Positions 1-12,600 of a stretch of 64,000 bases of DNA are shown one piece after another. The number at the start of each line of letters is the position of its first letter. Positions within the stretch are counted from its first letter, which is position 1. The DNA comes from Nymphaea colorata (taxonomy: Eukaryota; Streptophyta; Magnoliopsida; Nymphaeales; Nymphaeaceae): assembly GCF_008831285.2 (NCBI RefSeq), contig NC_045140.1, positions 20,830,370 to 20,894,369 of the forward strand. Reading direction: 5' to 3'. The notes under the pieces were generated by a model. The model was given only the letters and a program-made list of their open reading frames with translations. It had not been told where the DNA came from and ran no database searches. A program made the position numbers and the translations under genes.

Positions 1-148
1 AATTGTGGTTGTCTGAGTATGAGGAGATTCTGTAACAAAATCTGAGATGACACTCGTCAAATAAACACTATCCTGATCATGTAGGCAAGAATTCTCCTGA
101 GAAAACCAGAAAGACAACGTAGTCGGGAAAACATCCCGCACGAGGGTA

Positions 149-266
149 GAGGTGCTCGGCAACATCTAGATTTTCCTCCTACAAAGATACTTTTTCTCAA
201 AATTTTCCTCCTATAGAGAGAAAGAGCAGGGTGGCAAAGCGTGAGCAGAGGTGCTCGGCAACATCT
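149..266. repeat. Duplicated 18-20 nt word
   Basis: The word gaggtgctcggcaacatct occurs at about 149-167 and again at about 248-266. A second word, attttcctcctay, occurs twice between them. This looks like a local duplication rather than a gene feature. Confidence 0.6.
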
Positions 267-276
267 CATCAAATAC

Positions 277-366
277 GAAAATGAAAGAGATTAAAGAAAA
301 ATGAAATGGGGGCATCATGGGTGCTGCAGCTGACGGAACCCCGGGAACACCGGCAGGCTGCTCCAT
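277..366 (-). CDS. Possible first exon of a leftward gene, unidentified
   Basis: On the minus strand an ATG at 366 opens a 30-codon stretch beginning MEQPAGVPGVPSAAAPMMPP, a composition seen at the N-termini of many plant nuclear or RNA-binding proteins. A possible GT donor follows at 276. Upstream on that strand lies a CT-rich tract (667-717), as is common in plant leaders. The rest of the gene would lie left of the window. The open frame runs on in low-complexity sequence, so the exon end is a guess. I do not recognise the family. Confidence 0.2.
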
Positions 367-666
367 CACGCAACAAGGAGGGGAACAGCGGAAGGTGGAA
401 AGACAGGCCAGACCACACTGCGGCCCTGACGGCAGGGGGCCAACGATGAAGAGAAACGGTGGGACATCTGAAGTACTGATGAAGAAGAAGAGCGATGCAC
501 TCTGAGCGAACGCGGCGAGGTTAGATTGGCTGCCGGAGGATGAAGAGGAAGAGCCAGATCCGGAACCAGAGCTGTGTTTTCTGCCGGCATGCAAAAGGAA
601 GAGCGCCGGAGGATGGGCGGCCAGTAGGAAACCCTCATTACTAGGCAGAACGTTGAGAGGGAGTGA

Positions 667-717
667 GGGAGAGAGAGAGAGACAGAGGGAGAGAGAGAGA
701 GAGACAGAGGGAGAGGG
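667..717. repeat. GA-rich microsatellite
   Basis: Interrupted (GA)n with GACAGAGG interruptions. Read on the minus strand it is a CT tract that could sit in the leader of the possible gene at 277-366. From about 720 to 1700 I see no supportable gene; open frames there are low-complexity. Confidence 0.8.
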
Positions 718-1704
718 GTCATCACACCTGGAGATGATGGCCTCCGCTGCTGTTGGTGACCTGAGGAGGTGTGCAGTTACGCTGAGGGAGATGGTGTCCG
801 TTGCGGAGGGAGGAGGCAGAAGCTTCTCTCTCGTGAAATCCCTTAACGAGCAGAACAGAGTCCGCCGGCAAAAGTCGGACGTCTTCACAGCGCGAAAATT
901 TCACCCGTGCGTAGCTACAACAAAAGGCGGCACCGTCAACACGATCGGGGCCGTCGAGATTTAACCCGTCTCTTGTAATCGAGTGCTCGTCGAAAATACT
1001 GTTCCTCTCCCTCTCGTTTTTGGTCGCGGGTGCCATTACCTCCGTCGCGTGCCTCGCCATTGCCATCGGCCTCACCCTCCATCTTTCCCTATTACTGCTG
1101 TGAGAAGGAGGAGGAAGAAGACGAAAAAAACAGGAGAATACGAAGCTCTCCCATCGCCTCCGTCGCGTGCCTCGTTTTATCCTTTTGATGCGCTTCGAGA
1201 GCTGCATTTCCTTATGCTGTTTTAGTAAATAAAAGTTCGTTAACATGTTCTACGGAAATTGTGATTAGCACAGAACGTTATGCAGATGTACCACAAACTG
1301 CAGCTGTTCTCTATGTCTTGTTGATGGACGTAGATGCCCAGAAGTTATCTACATAGCATATTTGTAACCCCTCGATCAAAATCATATTGAGGAACATTAT
1401 CGCAGTAAGTAGTAGTACTTGCTTTATGCTGATTTATCTATATGCAGAAGTAGTCGTTATGTTCAATCTGCTCCTCTTAAACCCTCCCCATGCCAAGAAA
1501 ATGTTTAGTAGTTGTTGTGTTTCATGTTTAAATTTAAACGTGCATGTTCAAATTAATTGTACCTTTCGTTGGGCACAATATGGATCACTGTGTGTTTTGG
1601 CATCTTAAATTTGGAGTTTGAAGAGCTGATTGCATTTGTTGAGTAACAGTTGGCAAGAAAGTTGTACAGTAATCGTACATTGACATCAGTTATGTCCGTG
1701 CTTC

Positions 1705-4700
1705 ATAAATTAGATCCTAATTTTATGTGCTTTAATGGATGATGGAAGTACTCACTGGCATCGATTTAGAATTTCCCTATTCTTTTGAGCAACTTGAGGA
1801 ACCTTATGCTGCGTAGCAGAATCTTTGTGACTGGCAAAAAAAGCCTGACTGATACAGGGAAAAATATGTGTATGCAGTACACAATAATGCGACATTGATC
1901 AAGCAAAATCATGCATATCCTTCGTTGTTTCCTGTATTCAAGTAGAGCTCCACCTGAAAAGGCTGGTTGCGCTAGTCTTTTCTTGACAGCCACTTTCAGT
2001 ATATGTTCTGTGGTAGAAAGAAAAGCCCGGCTGGAGGAAGCTGTCAAAACCGTGTATTTTATGGAGAGTAGAGGTGTATCACCAAGTTATGCTACTTACA
2101 ATCACCTTCTTCAGGCATGCATGGACACGAAGTCTTTGAATCATGGCTTAAAGCTGCATCAGCACTTAATTTCCAAAAAATCCATAAGATTACCACTCCA
2201 AATCAAGGTGAAGCTTGTAAAGTTGTATTCTGTTTGTGGTGAGATTAACAAAGCCCGCCAGCTGTTTGATGAAATCCCTCAACCAGACAGTCGGTGTTGG
2301 GCTGCCATGATAAATGCCTATTCCAAGCATGGCTACCCAAACGAATCTCTAAAATTGTATTCAGATATGAAGTTTAAGAATGGAACTCAACCTGATAAGT
2401 TCATCTTGTTAGCTGTTGTAAAAGCCTGTTCCATGTTATCTGATTTGGTCAAGGCTAAGGAGATTCATGAAGATGCCGAAAGATTTTGTCCTTCATCTAT
2501 TTTGGTCAAGAATGCACTTATTGATTTGTATGGAAAATGTGGATGCATGTATGGTGCAAATCTCATATTCAATAAATTGCCTGAGAAGGATGTAATTTCA
2601 TGGACTTCCATGATTGTTGGCCTTGTTCAGTGTGGTCACTGGGAGGATGCCTTGCAACTCTTCTCTAAAATGGTATTGGCTGCGGTACAACCAAATTCAG
2701 TTACAATCTCTTCGGTCCTTGCTGCTTGTTCTAGTTTATTGGATTTGAAGTTGGGCAGGATTATCCATGGCTATGTTATCAGGATCGGCATTGAAGATAA
2801 TGTCCTTGTAAGTGGGGCCCTCATAGACATGTATGCGAAGTGCTTGAATGTTTTGCATGCTAGGCGCTTGTTTGATATTTCTCCACAGAGGGATGTGGTA
2901 TCCTGGAATGTAATTTGTGCAGCTTATCTTCAAAGTGGTGAGGTAGAGAAGGCAATTCAACTGTTCCAAGAAATGAAGTCACTGCAGGCTATGACAAATG
3001 TAGCTTCTTGGAACGTGATGATCAGTGGATGTGCTCAAAATGGTGAAACAGTGACTGCAATTGAACTGTTTGAGCAAATGGTCAATGAGCGAGTCAAGCC
3101 AAATCATATCACCATTGCCAGCATTTTACCAGCTTTGAGCAGTGTCGAATCTAGAAGAGGGAGAGAGTTGCACAGCTATTGCTTCCGGCATTGTTTTATT
3201 GAAGATACCATTGTGGCTACTGCTGTGATTAGCATGTATGCAAATTGTGGGAGCTTGAACATTGGTTTGAAAGTTTTCAATGAAATGCTCGAAAGAGATA
3301 CTATATCTTGGAATGTTGTAATTCGTGCATATGCTACGCATGGATATGGAATGGAAGCATTAGCTGTTTTCCAGAAGATGCAAAAAATGGGTGTAAGGCC
3401 AAATGCAGGTACTTTTGCAGGTGTTTTATCTGCTTGCAGTCATGCTGGATTGGTGGAAGAAGGCCATCATTTCTTCCACTCCATGAGTATGTATCATGGG
3501 CTTGTGCCTGATGCTGATCACTATGCTTCCATGGTTGACATACTCAGCCGTGCTGGTTTGCTTAATGATGCATATCTATTCATACAGAATATGCCTGTTA
3601 AAGCTACTGCTAGTTCTTGGGGAGCTCTACTTGGTGCCTGCAGGGTATATAAGAACATTACCTTGGGAAAAATTGCAGCGAGGTACCTATTTCAGATTGA
3701 ACCAGATAATCCAGGGAATTACATACTGCTTGCAAATATGTATATTGCATTAGGAATGTGGGAAGATGCATTGAATATGAGGAAGTTAATGAGGAATAGA
3801 GGGATTGAGAAAACACCTGGTTGTAGCTGGGTTCAAGTGAGAGGCCAAATTTACACTTTTGTTGCTGGTGATAAGTCACATGTTCAGAAAGAGAAGATTT
3901 ATGCATACCTACATGAACTGAATGATAAGATGAAACTAGCAGGTTATTTGCCAGACACCAGATTTGCACTGGCAGATGTGGATTTTGAAGAGAAAGAAGA
4001 AGTTCTTGGTTATCATAGTGAGAAATTGGCAGTTGCCTATGCATTGCTCAATATGGAGTCAGCTTCTACCGTTTGTATTTTCAAAAATATTCGAATTTGT
4101 GGAGATTGCCATAATGCCATGAAGTTTTTGTCTGATATTACTGGGGTTCGGATCACAATCAGAGACTCAATCCGCTTTCACCACTTTAGCAATGGATTCT
4201 GTTCTTGTCAGGACTTCTGGTGATTCAGGGTTGATATATTGCTGCTATGTAGGTTAGGCCAGTTACCATTAGGGTTTTTGCAGAAAGTAGCAGCTACAGG
4301 CAAGTTGAGATGAATTAGATTACAGTTTGCCACTGCTATGATAGAGCATGTGAATGAACAAAATATTGAACAGAGGGCATGATTTATACTTGCCTGCTTC
4401 AATAGTTTTTTGTTCAATGCAAGCAGCTTATAACAGAACATCACTAAAAATATTATTGGCATCTTTCTGCCCCTGGAGTTGTGGTGGCACCAAGTAATGT
4501 GCTTATGGAACCAGAGTTTGAGAACTGGTGCATGATGAACTGGTTTGAACCAGTCCTGAGTATTTTTTATGTTGGCTTGGCTGCCCAAGTGGAACATTTT
4601 CTCTGCATCCTTTGAATGTTCCAAGTGTAAACTTGGATAAATGGCAGTAGTCAAGACAAGCTTTTAAGAGAAATAGCGTCCTTCATGGCTAGGATCGTGG

Positions 4701-6120
4701 ACTTTATGGCTTGTATTTTGGATCATATGGCAACAAAGTTGCTATCATTGATAGCCAGATTAAAAGTTTAACATGGATTATGAAGAAAGCTTATTTGCAT
4801 CTTCTACTGATGGCATTAGATTGCCCTGAGCAGTCCACATTACCGCTGGCTTGCCTGTTGCAAGGTACTTGTGTCATTTATTCATGTGTGTGCATGATTG
4901 GTTTCTGTCAAGTGTCAAAGTTGGTTTGCCTATAGAAAGGAACTTGTTTCATTTCTTCCTTTGCAAGCATGAAACGGCTGCTTTAAAGCTTCCCTATTTC
5001 TAGGCCATGAAGTTAAAAGAGTTTTTTGCTTCATTGTTGGTTTGCCTAAACAGTAATGGGTTTGACAAGAAGCATGAATCTGGTCGATTTTGATTATATA
5101 AGGGTGGTTGCATTCTCTGGCACAGCTAGAGATGTTGCTGAAACTTTGTCCCTTAGATTATCTAATGGCTGCCATTTTTTCTCACTAATGTCATTAATCT
5201 GCTAATTTTTTCCTTTTTATTTTTTCGAAAATTTATAGACAAAGATGGGAGATCAATTAGAATGAAGATGATTTTAGCTTCTTGACACTTACTTTCTCTG
5301 GATCCAAGGCTTTGTCAAGAAGGTAGAGCTGATAGAGGATCATTTCTTTCGCTGGAAATGTAATGTCTTGGCTACTGGGCCTACTGCCATTGCTTTCGAG
5401 ATTACCAAAATTTTATATGTTGGTCAATGTGGACCCTCAAGGCATCCTTGACTTAGTGATCGGTTAACTGCTAAGTAGATATGAAATGGTGCTGTTTGCT
5501 GACTTTCTAAGATGTGGTCTTGCTTGTGAAATTTAAAAACTGCTGCGGACCACTGATGGACGGCTCATGGGGCCAAAGATTTCAATGAGTTTCTGCAAGC
5601 CCACGGTAGAGCGGGGATTCTTCAGTTCCAGCATCCTTCTTGCTTGATGGCTTTAGCCTACTGTTGAAGGCATGTCGTGTTGCCAAGTAGCCAACACTAA
5701 GCGGAGGTTCTTAAAGCATTCAAACATGATAGTTGTTGTTTCAGTAAAAGTCGGCTTCTGTAATATGTTCGAAAATATTCCAGGAGTTTTCTCTAATGAA
5801 TAAATACCGTGATAATAGTTGTGGTGTTCACTTTATGATTTACGTAATTAATAAAATGCTTGTGGTGTTATTAATTGGTGCATGGAGTATGCATTATCAT
5901 GTTTGTGACAAGCATGCAATGTAGCATATGTAGATTTTGCAATATTTGAGTTTCTTTTAAAGTCCCATTTTGTTTTGCTGTTGAGCTTTTCCATGGTGCC
6001 TTGGTTGTGAGGTCTCACCCTCGGCCATTTCTGTTAGAACTACTCTTATGATTGTTATTGGCCATTAATGACAACATTTCCCTCGTCATTAGAAAGAAAG
6101 AAGCCATAATCCTGTGCCTT
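1705..6120 (+). repeat. Duplicated block, copy A (intact PPR locus and flanks)
   Basis: This block matches 39770-42950 in the same orientation. The match starts about 200 bp upstream of the PPR reading frame, covers the gene, and continues about 1.8 kb into its 3' flank. Downstream anchors shared by the copies include 'gaccactgatggacggctcatg', 'ttcagtaaaagtc' and 'gaggtctca'. Copy A holds the intact gene. Between 4224 and 7400 I see no other gene; the stretch 6880-7120 is A/T-rich low complexity. Confidence 0.8.
1911..4223 (+). CDS. PLS-class PPR protein with E and DYW domains
   Basis: A single-exon 770-residue pentatricopeptide-repeat protein. PPR motifs fill about residues 55-560, with typical cores such as VKNALIDLYGKCG, DVISWTSMIVG and PNSVTISSVLAACSS. 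The E/E+ region follows (YILLANMYIALGMWEDA, then PGCSWVQV). The C-terminal DYW deaminase-like domain has HSE at about 702-704, CGDCH at about 730-734 and a terminal CSCQDFW, so it ends DFW instead of DYW. In the family, the PLS repeats read specific organellar RNA and the DYW domain carries the zinc-binding HxE and CxxC residues for C-to-U editing; all are present here. The first ~35 residues are Arg/Ser-rich with few acidic residues, compatible with organelle targeting. The start is the first ATG of the open frame. A decayed duplicate lies at 39944-41260. The RNA target cannot be told from sequence. Confidence 0.95.
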   Translation: MHILRCFLYSSRAPPEKAGCASLFLTATFSICSVVERKARLEEAVKTVYFMESRGVSPSYATYNHLLQACMDTKSLNHGLKLHQHLISKKSIRLPLQIKVKLVKLYSVCGEINKARQLFDEIPQPDSRCWAAMINAYSKHGYPNESLKLYSDMKFKNGTQPDKFILLAVVKACSMLSDLVKAKEIHEDAERFCPSSILVKNALIDLYGKCGCMYGANLIFNKLPEKDVISWTSMIVGLVQCGHWEDALQLFSKMVLAAVQPNSVTISSVLAACSSLLDLKLGRIIHGYVIRIGIEDNVLVSGALIDMYAKCLNVLHARRLFDISPQRDVVSWNVICAAYLQSGEVEKAIQLFQEMKSLQAMTNVASWNVMISGCAQNGETVTAIELFEQMVNERVKPNHITIASILPALSSVESRRGRELHSYCFRHCFIEDTIVATAVISMYANCGSLNIGLKVFNEMLERDTISWNVVIRAYATHGYGMEALAVFQKMQKMGVRPNAGTFAGVLSACSHAGLVEEGHHFFHSMSMYHGLVPDADHYASMVDILSRAGLLNDAYLFIQNMPVKATASSWGALLGACRVYKNITLGKIAARYLFQIEPDNPGNYILLANMYIALGMWEDALNMRKLMRNRGIEKTPGCSWVQVRGQIYTFVAGDKSHVQKEKIYAYLHELNDKMKLAGYLPDTRFALADVDFEEKEEVLGYHSEKLAVAYALLNMESASTVCIFKNIRICGDCHNAMKFLSDITGVRITIRDSIRFHHFSNGFCSCQDFW

Positions 6121-7409
6121 TTGAAAATTGGGTCTTGCTTTATATTCAGAATAAGCGAGATTTGCCCTTTCCATGTATTCAGACAAATTTTCTGGCCATC
6201 GGTTTTTGGTCTAACCTCAGGGCAGGGCTATCACATGAGCCTCTCTTTTGATGGCACAATCATGCATCCATGCCTTTGCTGGTCATGTGCCAAATACATA
6301 TATCCTAGTCTAATAGGGACTGCGGATTAGCCTTTTATGTCTTATTTGCAAATAAAGGAGTTCTCCAAACTAAACCATAGTAATATTTATTTTGTTGCGA
6401 AGGTTTCTGCATACCAAATATTTTACATTCAACATGATATTTTCGTGTTTCTGCAATCCCCATAAACTAACTTGAAGTCTTACTGGAAATCTTGTCTTCA
6501 ATTATTTCCACTTACATTGTCCTCCCTTTTAACATCAGTAAATTACTGGTTCTCGTGGGTTTTCAGAACGCATGCTTCTCATTATCAAGTGAATTATTCT
6601 TGATACAAATCCGTTGGTTTTGATAGGTTTTACTTTCATTTTCTTTTTGACTGTTTCAAAATCTTTTGTAAGAACCAATTGCTAATCCACAATAGTCTTA
6701 TTTTAATATTTTGAACGTGATTTTGGAACACTTAGCATTTATTATGCAATTTCTGTTAGCAGGTTGGACAGAGCACTTTGTGATAAGCATAGTTACAAAT
6801 ATCATTTACGATTTTTAAATGGTGAGGTTTTTTTTCAGGTATAATACAGTTGTTTATCTTTGGAAAGTCTCAGTTTGTGTAAACTTTGAAAAAAGAAAAA
6901 AGAAAATTCCTAAAAATAAAGTGCAAAAATAAAAAATGCAGTAATAAAAAATTTGAAGAAAAGGGGGCCAAAACCAGTAAAGAAAGTGCATTTTCTCGTG
7001 GTTTTTTGAAGTTTCTTTTTTCGTTTTGTGTTTTTCAAAGAAAAAAGTTTTTCTTAAGCTTTATATATGACCGACTTATTTTTGAAGTATTTCTGCTAGA
7101 AAATATTTCCGCATAAAGTGTTTAAAATGCTCAAAAAGCTCCTTTCTCCACCTGAATGGACTGGCCATGATAGCAAAAGGGCCCTGGAACTTGGGTTAAT
7201 TCTGGAATAAGACTGGACACAGACTGCTGAACGCCCCAAGCCTGCCGAAATTCATGAAAAGTTACACCTGCATAATAATACCTTTAAACCATAACCAGCT
7301 CGCCAAAGAATAAGGTGACTGCTCTCATCCCACCCCCTCGGCAGCTCTTCCACACCCATGAGAAATGAGCTTTAGACAATGTCTAAGGGTCCAAAGGCTA
7401 TTTGTCTGT

Positions 7410-7910
7410 AGCTATTCAAATCTCACAATCTCAGCCCATCCAAAATCGGAAATCAGGGATTGACTCGCCACTTCAGCCATTAGAGCTCTATTACAAATAC
7501 AAATGTCCCACAATCCAATTCTCCCTTTGGCTATCGGTTTACATACAACTTCCCATTTCAAGAGGTGGCATCTACGCAAACCTTCCCCATAAGAATTCAC
7601 GAACCTTCTCCTCGATTAACTTAATAACAGATGTCGGCAAAAGACGAAAGTCTTCTCTTCCAATCTGCAAGACGAATAATAGCTTCTGTACACAGATCTT
7701 GACATAAGCTGACTTTCAAATTACCACCAAAACAATGGTAAGCCCAAATACACCAAAGGGAGAGCTGAAAGTTGACAACCAAATATATCAAGAAAGGCCT
7801 TTTTCTTATCATCCTTCAGATGAAAAGGAACAATAACTCATTTGGAAGAGTTGATTTCTAAGCCAGCATGTCTGCAGAAATCATTTAGAGCATATCTTAA
7901 ACTTGAGACT
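7410..7910 (-). mobile_element. Decayed LINE (non-LTR) reverse transcriptase fragment
   Basis: On the minus strand, conserved pieces of a plant LINE reverse transcriptase appear in order but in shifting frames with stops: LNDFCRHAGLEINSSK, then a YLGLPLF-type motif, then IIRLADWKRRLSSFA, then VCKPIAKGRIGLWDI followed by NRALMAEVASQSL. These match the C-terminal half of the RT (the 'FC...SGLKIN..KS', 'YLGLPL', 'W.....LS.AGR' and 'GGLGLRD...N.ALL' blocks). No intact frame survives, so this is a dead, 5'- and probably 3'-truncated copy. Family membership rests on motif order and spacing, not on a search. Confidence 0.75.
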
Positions 7911-9286
7911 TGAGAACTACCATCCTCGGGTTAACACTGGTTTTTCACAGTTTCCACGTTCATGCCTAGGTTAGGAATCATTTAAGAAATAGATGCTTTT
8001 GTGGGCAGCACACGAAACATTTAACTTTTATATGAAATACGATTTTCCTTTTCTTCCCCTCCAAAGCACATTTAATGCTTATGCATAATAGTGCTCCATG
8101 AGTGCCATACACCAGTCTGGATCAGGGCCTACAGGGTTTGGACCTCACCAATCAGCATATGCACAGCTCGCCATGTGGGCTCGAAGCTGTTGCACAACTC
8201 CTACATACTAAATAGGTTCCCTGCTGCAGAAAGCAGACAAATCGCAAGTGGATGAGTGTTCCCTATTTTGTGCCATCGATCTCTCATACGGCTTAGGCCT
8301 GGTTCTTTCTCCATGGGACCCGATACAGTTCTTGAAATAACAAGAGGAGTGCAACAAAGTATTGAAACTGCAACTTTGGTGCTTTGCTGCTAAAGATCAA
8401 CACAAATATGTACAACCTCTGACAATTGACAGATATAAGCGAGAGTTAGCTCAAGTAGTAGATACTAGAACATGATCACGGTTGTGTCGCAAGGACAGAG
8501 GCTGCATTACCAAGGGTTTGTGGTAGGTATGTGGTTTGTCTCCTACATGTAATAATTCATTGTTGTTGTCCTCATCGGCATGTCTTATGCAATGATATCA
8601 TTACCTCGAACTTTAAGTCTTTTGAACATGCATAACAATACCAAGTGCCTATGCCAAGGAGATCGAAATGTTTGTTCATGTTAAACATAAAAGTTATTTA
8701 ATCGGACCCATTCCATCTTAAGATTCGATGAGGGCTAATGTGTTCTGTCCACAAGTGTTTGGATGTGCAAGTACAGGGATCAGTTTTGCACCTGGCATGC
8801 TTATGTGTGCACATACTTTTTCGTTTTCTGTTCACTTACATGAAGTCACCACAAGCACGTACTGCACTTTGTTTTATGGCCATATGGCATGGCTTAATGT
8901 ATCATGGAATAAAATCTTTAACATTGGAAGTTGATGGATTTAAGATCGAAACATCTCTTCTACTAAATCTTAATTCATAACTTTCGACTTGAAACTTAGT
9001 ATGATTTTCTTGCCGCATAAACGAAAGCGGGTCGCTTTAAGTTTATGAATCCAAAACCTGCGGCAATCGTACACATCTCAATGGGGCTTCCAAGAGAGTT
9101 AACTGAGTTTTCCTTAGCTAAAAAGTGATTTTCATGGTAAACTTTTTTGAGTAAACGTATGCCGCGATCATCCTTCGACGTAAGCTCTGTTAAACCTTGA
9201 GGGTGAGAGAAAGGCAGTTGGCTCTTTTCTAAAAGAAACGGTTCGAAACGGTGGAGATGAACCACCTCACCCGGTGGCTTAGATTC
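7911..9286. other. Intergenic, no gene seen
   Basis: No frame here has recognisable protein motifs, and composition is AT-rich. Part of 7911-8200 may be the upstream (5') continuation of the LINE remnant, but I cannot support residues there. Confidence 0.5.
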
Positions 9287-9293
9287 TATATAA
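9287..9293 (+). promoter_or_regulatory. Candidate TATA box for PDV2
   Basis: TATATAA lies about 330 bp upstream of the PDV2 ATG, inside an otherwise mixed-composition stretch. If transcription starts about 30 bp downstream, the leader is about 300 nt and includes short upstream ORFs (ATG at about 9408, 3 codons; ATG at about 9454, 21 codons). Confidence 0.4.
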
Positions 9294-9625
9294 CGGATTA
9301 GTGATTATCCCATTATCTCAAGCCTGAGTCCCCTGTGTCGCCGTTGTCGTCGTTACCACCAGCAGACGGAAATCGTGGGAAAATCTTTGGGGTGTTTGTT
9401 GAAGAGATGGGTAGTTAATAGTTTTGCCTTTATCTGTCTTGGGGATCTACTGAATGCGGAAAGCATCCATGGATGCAGCCAAACGAAGGACTACCGCACG
9501 ACGAACCTGTCAACTCTGACCTCTCGGAGAGAGAGAGGGGAAGAGGGTGAGGGGTTTTGGGTTTTTCTCTGTTTCTGAATAGCACGGGCGTGAGGGGTTG
9601 GAGGAGGCGGCTTCGGAAGGAAGGG

Positions 9626-12600
9626 ATGGAGGGGGACGAGATAGGCATGGTCATGTGCAGGGTCTCGGAGCTGCGCTCCAAGATTACCGGCTGCATCCAC
9701 AAGGCCACCGCCGACTTCGAAGACGACGACGGAGAACAATCAGCAGCGGGAAGTGAAGCAGAGGAAGAAGCGGGCGAAGAAGACAAGGATTCTCGCTCCT
9801 TCGAGCGACTGTGCTCGGGCGAAGCCGAGGGAGAAGCCCAGAGCCTCTTTGGCATCAGGGATGCCCTCGATTCCCTCGAAGAGCAACTCGCTTCCTTGCA
9901 GGTCCATTATCTCTTTCTCTATGGATTCTTTGCCCAAGAGGGCTTCCATTTATGCTCGGCTTTTCCTCACTGTATTTCCATTTCACGTCGTCTGGTATAC
10001 CCTCAAGTCCTCCTTGAAGGTGATTGTGGAATCCAGTTTATTGAGAAAGAAGAGCGAGTAAGACCATATACCCGGTATGGTTAGAACGTTGTGCCTTTTG
10101 ATGAAAGAGAAACCAGTTCCGTAATGAAAGCCAAAATCACATGAGGAGGTTCAACTAAGAGAGAGCTCATTTAAGTTTCCAATTTGCAAATGCTAGCGAA
10201 AGAAGCCGAAAAATAAAATGCGGAAAAGTAGTTCTCTACCTAGACTGCCATAATATGGTTGTCTTATTTTAAGCCGAAAATTCAGAACATCTCTGCTTTG
10301 GTGAAATTAATGCGTAAATAATATAGCTCGAATGTGGCAGAATTCAAAGTGCACACCGCAGAGCAAAAAGTAAAACAAGTAGCAAAGCTCAGCCTGCTTG
10401 GTTACTAGGATACATATAGATCACCTACTCCTCTTAGGCAGTGGATTAATACGCTCATTCCACCTCCTTTGACCTCACCGGTGGAACAACGTCGATGTTT
10501 TGGGTTCAACAGGCGTTCAGGCTTGGCCTTGTAACTGCGCATGCACTAAGCGTACCAGGCTTGTTTCTTGGTAAATTTTCGATATCCTGTCTCATTTTTT
10601 ATCTGCACTGTAAACAGAAAAAAATATCTTGCAGACACACCTGCTATGTGTTTTGTCTTTCCCCTTTCCCGGGGCCGTCCGTAAATTTTATTTGAACTTG
10701 CTAATCTGGGTAATTGTACCTCTGGATATGTTCTCTGGAAGTAAATAGAATTATTCTGTTCGCTAGGGTTCAGGGAAAGTGGTCTGACTTACATTTATGT
10801 ATAGGTCACAAAAGTATTTTTGTAGTTCATTTTAGTTGTTTTAGGCCAAATATTTGCATAGATGTCTGTTCACATTTTTAACATAAAAGTGCTTATTATA
10901 AGTTTTGATGGTCGTCGTGGAAATGTCATTATGAGTTGATAATCTTAAGTGTGACTCATAAAGTACTTTATTCTCCTAGTCTCGTGAGGTTCTGAGGTTT
11001 GAGACGGAAGATCATTATTCTAGTTAGTTCCATCTATGTCAGTTAATTGCGGGCACTGCTATATGAAGGTCATGTATGGGAGAATGTGTGTCCAGCATTG
11101 ACAATCTCTGATGCTGGGTCTCAAAGGTTGGATTTTACATCGTATGCTGGAGATGACATGGTTTAGCTCTACGAACAAATTCAAGCCCTGCTATGGCTGG
11201 TTGGCCAACACCCTCTAGGGACACACTTTCCTATGTCTGTCTTATCTTTAACTCTCTCCAGTTCCAGCTCTCCGCAGTCTTGGCAGAAACATCGTCATGT
11301 GCTTTTTGATGGTCCCTCAAGTAGGTAAAGTTTATATTGATAGCAATTCCTTTTTTTCTCTTGGAAGTCCTTCCAGATGCTATCATCAAGTTGCATATTA
11401 AAGTACTTAAGCTAAAGTTTCTGTCATCTTGGATGATATTTCCTACAGCCTTTTTGTTGAACACTGGTACAAACTATTCAAGCTGTGGTTTGATCTTGTT
11501 CAGCTTTGGAGTCATGTATCCCATTTGACAGAAATTCAGTTGTTTCTTATTTGAAATTGTACTTCAATAGAGCAGCTGATGCAAATAATGTTTGTCCTTG
11601 TTGGCATTTGAGCTATTCCTGTTTGTTCTGTGTAGGGAATCGGCATAGCTGATTCAGCTGATCTGCTCCCGTTGGACTTGGTCAGGCTTTAGAGAACAGT
11701 TATGCAGTGATGTGGCTTTTTTAGTTTTAATGTGATATCTAATCATTGAGATTCTATGCAAGCATATTGGTTTCTATTTTCTAATAGTGAATTTTGGATT
11801 GCTCAAAGAATTGATTTGCTGACTTGGGTGGATTTTTGTTCGACTTGTATTATCTCAACTCCATTAGCCAAAATCTCAAGAGGATCGGTTCTTAAATACT
11901 TTTGTATGTTTAGTGGTCTGATTAACACCAGTCGTGTGAACAAGCATCAAATTGGGTGGTTGTCAGGATCTCTTACAGTTTCTTGTAGGCTTGTAGCGGC
12001 TATTACGCCTCATACTTTACAGATTTGTAACTGCATGTGTAAATTCATAAACAAAATCCTTTGCTTCTTCTATATTGTTTGATGGAGCTTTCCAAGTTTA
12101 CTGCATTTGCTGTTCTATTGTTTTTCTCAGGCTCTTCAACATCAGCAGCTATATGAAAGAGAATCCACACTTGCTGAAATTGATCAGAGTCGTAAGATTT
12201 TGCTTAAGAAACTTAAGGAGTACAAGGGGGAGAATCTGGAAGTAATACAAGAGGCCTCTGCCTTTGCTGGTGGAACTATTGAGAATGGAGGTGATCTGTT
12301 TCTCCCTCCATATCCAAGCCGTCTAACTGAATCTGTGATTTATGAGGGTAGGTACCGACCACGGCATCCACCATCTAACATGCAATTGGCCCATCTTGTT
12401 GGGGGTAAGCACGAAATCGAAACCATAATGAATGGATCACACAAGAAGCTGAACCAGCTGGCGCCTCCTGTGGGTGAGAAGAAATCTCAATCTGGTCTCA
12501 AATCTGTCGTTGGGTGGGCAGCTAAAACAGTGATTACAATCGTTGGCATTGTATCTGTTCTTAGCCTTGCTGGATTTGAACCAAGGATCCGTAGGAGAAA

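Noticed and set aside
211-888. 225-codon minus-strand open frame
   Set aside because: Its middle is Ser/Leu low complexity made by the CT-rich tract at 667-717. Only the short MEQPAG segment at 277-366 looks protein-like, and that is listed at low confidence.
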